DNA of 9,599 bases from Methylococcaceae bacterium (GTDB taxonomy: Bacteria > Pseudomonadota > Gammaproteobacteria > Methylococcales > Methylomonadaceae), in assembly GCA_947505055.1 (NCBI GenBank), contig CANNLO010000163.1:1-9599 (forward strand), written 5' to 3'. The notes beneath the pieces are model-generated. The model ran no database searches and was not told where the DNA came from. It was given only the letters and a program-made list of their open reading frames with translations. Below, piece after piece: positions 6,069 through 9,599 of this stretch. Each line of letters begins with the position of its first letter. The first letter of the stretch is position 1. A program made the translations under genes and the position numbers.

Positions 6069-6954
6069 AATAACGACGCATCTCTAGTCCATATTGAATA
6101 GGTTTAGGCTCTATTGGCTCCCCATCTATTAAGTTACTACCAATCAATTTCACCCAGTTTTCTGTTGAAGCAAAGCCAAGTGCCATGCCTCCTGCAATTC
6201 TTGGATTAATTTCTATAAACATTACCGAACCGTCGCTTAACACAAAGCACTGTATATTTATTGGCCCCAAAAATGGTAACTTCTTACAAATAAGTTTTAC
6301 CCATGAAGATATAATTTCATTGCAATCAACAATTCCTTCGGTAGATTTACCTTCTCTAACATTAACTCGACGTCGTGGGATTATGTAAACAGGATCAGAT
6401 TTATTATTACAGAAAACATCAACTGTGTATTCAACGCCACAGACCAATTCTTGAGAAATCTGCCCAGTCATATCCACTTGATCTTGGGTAACCAATACGC
6501 CCATCCCGCCTCGCCCTAATCGCGGCTTAACAAGTGGATATATTTGATTTAAGCTGGTAGCAGGTGTAGGGATGCTATGAGATTTAAAAAACTCATATGT
6601 AAGCCATTTATCTTGGCAAATTGCAATGCTTGTTGCTCTAGATAAAATAACTTCTATTCCAATTTTTGAAAATTTTTCTTTACGCTCTGACCATCCTAGG
6701 AGAGTTTCATCTAGCGACGGAATGACCAAATCAATGCGATTTTTTAATAATTCAGTTTCAATCCTATCCCAAAGATCAACATCACTTACTCGAGGCATTA
6801 GTATAAAATCATCAGCAAGATAGCGACCAAAACAACGTCCATCTATATCACTTGCAATGCAAATATGGCCAGCCTCCTTGATGGATTCAATAAGATATGC
6901 GGATGTTAAACTTCCTGAAGCTTCAGTTAGAATTCTGAATTTTTTTTTACTCAT
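6046..6954 (-). CDS. ATP-grasp ligase (carbamoyl-phosphate-synthase-like / PylC-like), substrate unknown
   Basis: A 302-residue protein. Order of domains: an N-terminal pre-ATP-grasp Rossmann region ('FRILTEASGSLTSAYLI', 6-22; 'DLVIPSLDETL', 75-85); the ATP-binding strand and glycine loop 'LVKPRLGRGGMGV' (141-153, Lys143); the hinge region 'QELVCGVEYTVDVF' (168-181); and the metal-binding end 'MFIEINPRIAGG' (245-256), with Glu248 and Asn250 as the expected Mg ligands. ATP-grasp enzymes join a carboxylate, through an acyl-phosphate, to an amine, thiol or similar nucleophile. Family knowledge does not assign this step to legionaminate synthesis. Here it could add an amino acid or other acyl group to a sugar amine; that is inference. 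The start at 6954 lies 8 bases after the methyltransferase stop, and codons 3-5 form an A8 run. The 3' end overlaps the HAD gene by 23 bases. Sampled GC (about 37%) is lower than in the core sugar genes. Confidence 0.85.
   Translation of the reverse strand: MSKKKFRILTEASGSLTSAYLIESIKEAGHICIASDIDGRCFGRYLADDFILMPRVSDVDLWDRIETELLKNRIDLVIPSLDETLLGWSERKEKFSKIGIEVILSRATSIAICQDKWLTYEFFKSHSIPTPATSLNQIYPLVKPRLGRGGMGVLVTQDQVDMTGQISQELVCGVEYTVDVFCNNKSDPVYIIPRRRVNVREGKSTEGIVDCNEIISSWVKLICKKLPFLGPINIQCFVLSDGSVMFIEINPRIAGGMALGFASTENWVKLIGSNLIDGEPIEPKPIQYGLEMRRYYAEIFIS
6941..6948 (-). repeat. A8 tract at codons 2-5 of the ATP-grasp gene
   Basis: Eight A on the coding strand after ATG-AGT (Lys3-Lys4-Lys5). 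It would be a frame-shifting site if variable in length. Confidence 0.6.
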
Positions 6955-6962
6955 GCGTATTT

Positions 6963-7655
6963 CTACACCCTTTTTAAAACCAAGTGATATCGAGAGTTAT
7001 AGCCGCCATTCATAATATTTTCACGACGAACTAGATTGCAATCAACAATCTCAAATTCATCTTGAATCATAGATTGAATTTTTGCTAGATTAAAGTAGGA
7101 TTGGACTGTTCCATTTTCATGTGCTGTGTGAACAATTTCCTCACCACTGAATTCACGTGAGTGTTGTGAATCATCGCCAGAAATGAGATCGCAATAAAAT
7201 AAGCCTCCAACATGCATTACCCTGCCAAGCTCAATACAAGCTGCCCGTGCAATTTCGAATGGCATACTATCAAGGACTCCATGGCTGACTGCATAACGAA
7301 AGAATCCATCTTGCCATGGCAAGTGACGGACATCACCCTGTATAATCTTATGCTCTACTTCTAACAACCCACATTGCCGACCCCATTCAAGAGCCACATT
7401 GACTGCAGCATCAGAAAGATCGATCCCATAGGAATCTAAACCCATCTGATGAGAATAGATAACGTGCCGTCCAATTCCGCAACCTAAATCCAATACTCTC
7501 CCCCCCATATCGGAAGCTGTGTCTCGAAACTCTGCCAATCCAATCCTTTTTCGTATAAATTTTGAAATAAAACGGATAACCTCTTCGTGCGGATAAAAAA
7601 TGAAATTATCTCTATTCTCGTAAGACTTATCCCATTCAGTTTTATTGGTTATCAT
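6963..7655 (-). CDS. Class I SAM-dependent methyltransferase, candidate tailoring enzyme (PtmH-like role)
   Basis: A 230-residue protein with a clear Rossmann methyltransferase core. Motif I is 'VLDLGCGIGRH' (54-64), the acidic end of beta-2 is 'GIDLS' (77-81), 'GDVRHLPW' (107-114) follows, and motif IV is 'FRYAVSHGVLDSM' (119-131). The first ~20 residues ('TEWDKSYENRDNF') match the N-terminal pattern of methyltransferase-11/25-like enzymes acting on small molecules. No membrane segment is visible. It follows the synthase gene after 25 bases with an AAAGGA ribosome site. In Campylobacter, PtmH is a methyltransferase next to the amidotransferase PtmG and is linked to N-methylacetimidoyl legionaminic acid. 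Because this cluster has a PtmG-like gene, methylation of the acetamidino group is a reasonable inference, but the sequence alone does not prove the substrate; O-methylation of the sugar is the main alternative. Confidence 0.85.
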   Translation of the reverse strand: MITNKTEWDKSYENRDNFIFYPHEEVIRFISKFIRKRIGLAEFRDTASDMGGRVLDLGCGIGRHVIYSHQMGLDSYGIDLSDAAVNVALEWGRQCGLLEVEHKIIQGDVRHLPWQDGFFRYAVSHGVLDSMPFEIARAACIELGRVMHVGGLFYCDLISGDDSQHSREFSGEEIVHTAHENGTVQSYFNLAKIQSMIQDEFEIVDCNLVRRENIMNGGYNSRYHLVLKRV

Positions 7656-7666
7656 AGTTCACATAT

Positions 7667-7672
7667 TCCTTT
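7667..7672 (-). promoter_or_regulatory. Ribosome binding site of the methyltransferase gene
   Basis: Minus-strand AAAGGA, 11 bases before the ATG at 7655, in the 25-base gap after the synthase stop. The nearer ATG in this gap is followed directly by TGA, so it cannot be the start. No terminator-like hairpin or promoter is seen in the gap. Confidence 0.6.
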
Positions 7673-7680
7673 AAGATAAA

Positions 7681-8685
7681 TCATAATTCAATTACTTCAT
7701 CCATTAGATAGTTTTTTCTTGCATACTTGCCAACAACCTCATCCCAACGCATGGGTGAAATACCCGTTCCTGGTCGCTTAACAGTAATATTATTTATAGA
7801 AAAAATCTCCCCAATTTTTATTGCGCATGAAGCAACTATGCTTTTTCTGGCAACTTCAATATTTTTAACTTCACTGTTACTAGGTCTTTTAACACCATCG
7901 CCCAGCGACTGCTGTATATTACGAATTGCCTGTACCATAGCTTTAAGCTCATTAGGCTCTAGGCTTGCTTTATGATCTGGCCCATCCATAGTGTGATCAA
8001 TTGTGAAGTGCTTTTCTATGACACACGCACCCATCGCAACTGCCGCTATGGGCACTTCTATCCCTTGTGTATGGTCGGAATACCCGACTTTTACTCCAAA
8101 GGCAGTGCCAATTGTATGCATAGCGCGTAAGTTAACTTCGTCTATAGGGCAAGGGTATTCAGTTGTAGCATGTAACACGCTAATTTTTTCTTTTAATGTC
8201 CCTGACTTAATTAACACGTCCAAAGCATCCTGAACCTCATCAAGATTAGCCATGCCTGTCGAAAGGATCACCTCTTTACCGAGTCGGCCTATATGTCGCA
8301 AATAAGGCAGATTCGTAATTTCACCACTAGGAATTTTAAATATTGGCATTTGAAATGAATTTAGCAAATCTATGCTGTCATGATCAAACGGCGTCGACAA
8401 GAACATAATCTCCTTGTCTTTACAGTAACTAATCAAAACTCGATGTGCATTTTCATCAAGCTCCAACTTCTTAATCATGTCATACTGAGACTCATCAGTT
8501 GAAGTGGTCTGCTTCTGATAATCAGCTTTTTGTGCACGCTTACTCACCAACTTATCCGCTTTGAATGTTTGAAACTTAACGGCATCTGCCCCTGCTTCGA
8601 CTGCAACATCAATCAGTCTTTTTGCTAAATCAAGACAGCCATTATGGTTAACGCCCGCCTCTGCAATAATAAAAACCTTACTCAT
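7681..8685 (-). CDS. legI: N-acetylneuraminate/legionaminate synthase (NeuB/LegI type)
   Basis: A 334-residue protein (family about 330-350). It condenses PEP with an N-acetylated mannosamine-type sugar to give a nine-carbon nonulosonate, releasing phosphate. The TIM barrel starts at once with 'FIIAEAGVNHNG' (5-16), then 'GADAVKFQTF' (32-41), 'STPFD' (97-101), 'KIPSGE' (117-122), 'LSTGM' (141-145), 'GYSDHT' (201-206) and 'EKHFTID' (224-230). His205 and His226 match the metal ligands of NeuB, and 'DGPDHKASLEP' (234-244) is the conserved PEP/sugar-site segment. The C-terminal SAF (antifreeze-like) domain covers about 275-334 with 'KRPGTGISP' (303-311), whose Arg reaches the neighbouring subunit's active site in family structures. 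The open frame extends upstream to 8784, but the start at 8685 is chosen: it places the barrel motif at residue 5, has an AAGGG ribosome site 8 bases upstream, and gives an 8-base overlap with the acetyltransferase. Choice of LegI over NeuB or PseI rests on the LegC/LegG/PtmE context. Confidence 0.93.
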   Translation of the reverse strand: MSKVFIIAEAGVNHNGCLDLAKRLIDVAVEAGADAVKFQTFKADKLVSKRAQKADYQKQTTSTDESQYDMIKKLELDENAHRVLISYCKDKEIMFLSTPFDHDSIDLLNSFQMPIFKIPSGEITNLPYLRHIGRLGKEVILSTGMANLDEVQDALDVLIKSGTLKEKISVLHATTEYPCPIDEVNLRAMHTIGTAFGVKVGYSDHTQGIEVPIAAVAMGACVIEKHFTIDHTMDGPDHKASLEPNELKAMVQAIRNIQQSLGDGVKRPSNSEVKNIEVARKSIVASCAIKIGEIFSINNITVKRPGTGISPMRWDEVVGKYARKNYLMDEVIEL

Positions 8686-9271
8686 TGACGTGACCCTTAA
8701 AGAGCGATCCCGCTTTAATAAAATCATTTTCTTTAGTATCGACTGATTCTTTGGTAACAGCATTACTGCCCACAAAACTGCCATGCTTGACGATTACGCC
8801 GCCATTAATAACGGCGCCTGTTGATATATGGCAATTATTTTCTATGACTGCGTCATGTTCAATGAGCGACTTTGTGTTAATGATGCAATTATCACCCACT
8901 AAAGCCCCTACATTAATTAATGCATCATGCATGACGATTGCCCCGTGACCTATCTTGGCATGCTTTGATACATAAGCCCTAGGTGAAATAATTACAGGCA
9001 ACTTAAATCCAAGAGATTTAGCATAGTTAAATAGCCGAATACGAATTGCTGGGCTTTTTATTTGCCCGATAGTAATAAGGGCGTAATCATAACTTAACTT
9101 TAGCTTTGCTAAATCGTCATCGTGACCGAGCCATGGATATCCCAACAAATCGCTTATAGATCTATTAGCATCAACAATCCCGGCAATAATAAATTTATTT
9201 TCTTGCTCAATAACATCAATACACGATTTACAATGCCCGCCACCGCCGATTAGAATTAATTTTGGCTTCAT
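8678..9271 (-). CDS. neuD: NeuD/PglD-family sugar acetyltransferase (left-handed beta-helix)
   Basis: A 197-residue protein, close to the family's usual length of about 200-215. The N-terminal Rossmann-like domain carries the glycine-rich loop 'GGGGHCKS' (residues 9-16). From about residue 98 there are hexapeptide-repeat turns of a left-handed beta-helix (such as 'AKIGHGAIVMHDALIN', 'AVIENNCHISTGAVING'). His139 in 'IEHDAVIE' aligns by position and context with the catalytic base His of PglD, and His148 with the second conserved His. Family members transfer acetyl from acetyl-CoA to the 4-amino group of NDP-4-amino-trideoxy sugars (PglD, LegH role) or act on sialic acid (NeuD). Directly after a LegC-type aminotransferase, 4-N-acetylation of the aminotransferase product is the likely job; this is inference. 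Its start overlaps the upstream stop by one base and its last 8 bases overlap the next gene's start. Confidence 0.9.
   Translation of the reverse strand: MKPKLILIGGGGHCKSCIDVIEQENKFIIAGIVDANRSISDLLGYPWLGHDDDLAKLKLSYDYALITIGQIKSPAIRIRLFNYAKSLGFKLPVIISPRAYVSKHAKIGHGAIVMHDALINVGALVGDNCIINTKSLIEHDAVIENNCHISTGAVINGGVIVKHGSFVGSNAVTKESVDTKENDFIKAGSLFKGHVNE
8694..8698 (-). promoter_or_regulatory. Ribosome binding site of the nonulosonate synthase gene
   Basis: Read on the minus strand the bases are AAGGG, 8 bases before the ATG at 8685 and inside the end of the acetyltransferase gene. It supports this start over the in-frame ATG at 8784, which would give a 33-residue N-terminal extension without family precedent and a 107-base overlap. 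Confidence 0.7.
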
Positions 9272-9599
9272 CAGAGTCTCGCACTGCTTGGTATATTCAC
9301 AACACGCTCTTCAAGCCATTTTGCGTTTGTTAAATCTGCTGATTGGCAGTCGCTGAACATAGGCAATTCATTTATTAATCGCCATACAGGCCGCGACATA
9401 ACACCAGCGTCATTCAAGTCCTTCAAAAAATTCTCGCGCGCCTGCTTGTCTTCAAGTACTAGAGCATTAAGCCAATAATTTGAGCTTGCATGGATTGGCT
9501 CTTTAACAAACTTAGGATTGCTATCAGAGAAAAATTCGGCATAAGCATTTGCAATATCCCGCTTACTTTCTAATAGTCTTGGCAAGTTCTCCATTTGCG
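9271..9599 (-). CDS. legC: LegC-type PLP-dependent aminotransferase, C-terminal part (5' end outside window)
   Basis: Only the last 109 or so residues are visible. The frame is open through the right edge, and the codon before the internal ATG at 9594 encodes Gln, so that Met (in 'QMENLPRLL') is internal and not the start. Family knowledge: LegC enzymes of the DegT/DnrJ/EryC1/StrS fold-type I group use PLP and glutamate to aminate C4 of an NDP-4-keto-6-deoxy-GlcNAc. What I see is the C-terminal small domain. It has the helix 'LPRLLESKR', the strand 'SNYWLNALVL', and the signature 'SRPVWRLINELPMF' followed by 'WLEERVVNIPSSARL', which I recognise as the tail typical of LegC/PerA-like nonulosonate aminotransferases. 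The PLP lysine lies outside the window. The TGA stop shares its A with the ATG of the next gene (TGATG), implying translational coupling. LegC versus PseC or another sugar aminotransferase is inferred from the tail motif and the cluster. Confidence 0.85.
   Translation of the reverse strand, partial: QMENLPRLLESKRDIANAYAEFFSDSNPKFVKEPIHASSNYWLNALVLEDKQARENFLKDLNDAGVMSRPVWRLINELPMFSDCQSADLTNAKWLEERVVNIPSSARL

Larger units (their letters stand above)
1..9599 (-). other. Legionaminate-type biosynthesis operon with acetamidino module
   Basis: Twelve genes run in one direction. Junctions from right to left are: 1-base overlap, 8-base overlap, 25-base gap, 8-base gap, 23-base overlap, 7-base gap, 1-base overlap, 1-base overlap, 19-base gap, 4-base overlap, 4-base gap. 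No internal terminator or promoter is apparent, so one transcript entering from beyond the right edge is the simplest reading. Missing expected partners (dehydratase LegB, CMP-transferase LegF, glycosyltransferase) would have to lie outside the window. Confidence 0.8.

Noticed and set aside
7656..7680. Possible internal promoter or terminator in the largest gap (25 bases)
   Set aside because: It holds only a ribosome binding site; there is no inverted repeat with a T-run and no room for a -35/-10 pair outside coding sequence.
8685..8784. Extended start of the synthase at 8784
   Set aside because: It would add 33 residues with no family counterpart and overlap the acetyltransferase by 107 bases; the ATG at 8685 has a good AAGGG site and the canonical N-terminus.
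1431..8948. Plus-strand open frames of 65-90 codons scattered across the window
   Set aside because: They all lie opposite well-supported minus-strand genes, show no recognisable motifs and are best explained as shadows.

Overview
The window is a single, densely packed minus-strand gene block of twelve genes. The first gene in transcription order runs off the right edge (5' end missing) and the last runs off the left edge (3' end missing). The content is biosynthesis of a nonulosonic (sialic-acid-like) sugar, most likely legionaminic acid. The cluster also carries an acetamidino-forming module and several less explained tailoring enzymes. Such sugars end up on flagellin, LPS O-antigen or capsule in Gram-negative bacteria; nothing in the window says which. 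Base composition is moderate to low (about 33-44% GC by hand counts of sampled lines). Protein style suggests a proteobacterium, possibly beta- or gamma-, but the species cannot be fixed from this sequence.

In transcription order (right to left): the C-terminal part of a LegC-type PLP aminotransferase (9271-9599); a NeuD/PglD-type acetyltransferase (8678-9271); a NeuB/LegI-type PEP-condensing synthase (7681-8685); a class I SAM methyltransferase (6963-7655); an ATP-grasp ligase (6046-6954); a HAD hydrolase (5415-6068); a NeuC/LegG-type hydrolysing 2-epimerase (4247-5407); a PIG-L/LmbE deacetylase (3573-4247); a CBS-CBS-nucleotidyltransferase of PtmE type (2527-3573); a PseA/PtmG/WbpG-type N-acetyl sugar amidotransferase (1377-2507); a HisH-like glutaminase (754-1380); and a HisF-like barrel (1-749).

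The core pathway would be: PtmE makes the GDP-activated amino sugar; a dehydratase (LegB, not in the window), LegC and the NeuD-type acetyltransferase convert it to the 2,4-diacetamido-trideoxy sugar; LegG releases and epimerises it; LegI condenses it with PEP. A CMP-transferase (LegF) is also not in the window. HisH would release ammonia from glutamine, the HisF-like barrel would pass it on, and the amidotransferase would convert an N-acetyl group to an acetamidino group. The methyltransferase may N-methylate that group, as proposed for PtmH in Campylobacter.

The least explained parts are the ATP-grasp/HAD pair (overlapping genes, AT-rich) and the PIG-L deacetylase, none of which has a slot in the textbook CMP-legionaminate pathway. 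They may define an unusual N-acyl variant. The HisF-like protein lacks the first catalytic aspartate of true HisF but keeps all four ammonia-gate residues, so it looks like a dedicated ammonia conduit and not a histidine enzyme.

Gene junctions are start/stop overlaps or gaps of at most 25 bases. No terminator, internal promoter, RNA gene, CRISPR or insertion sequence was seen, and no stretch over 300 bases lacks a gene.
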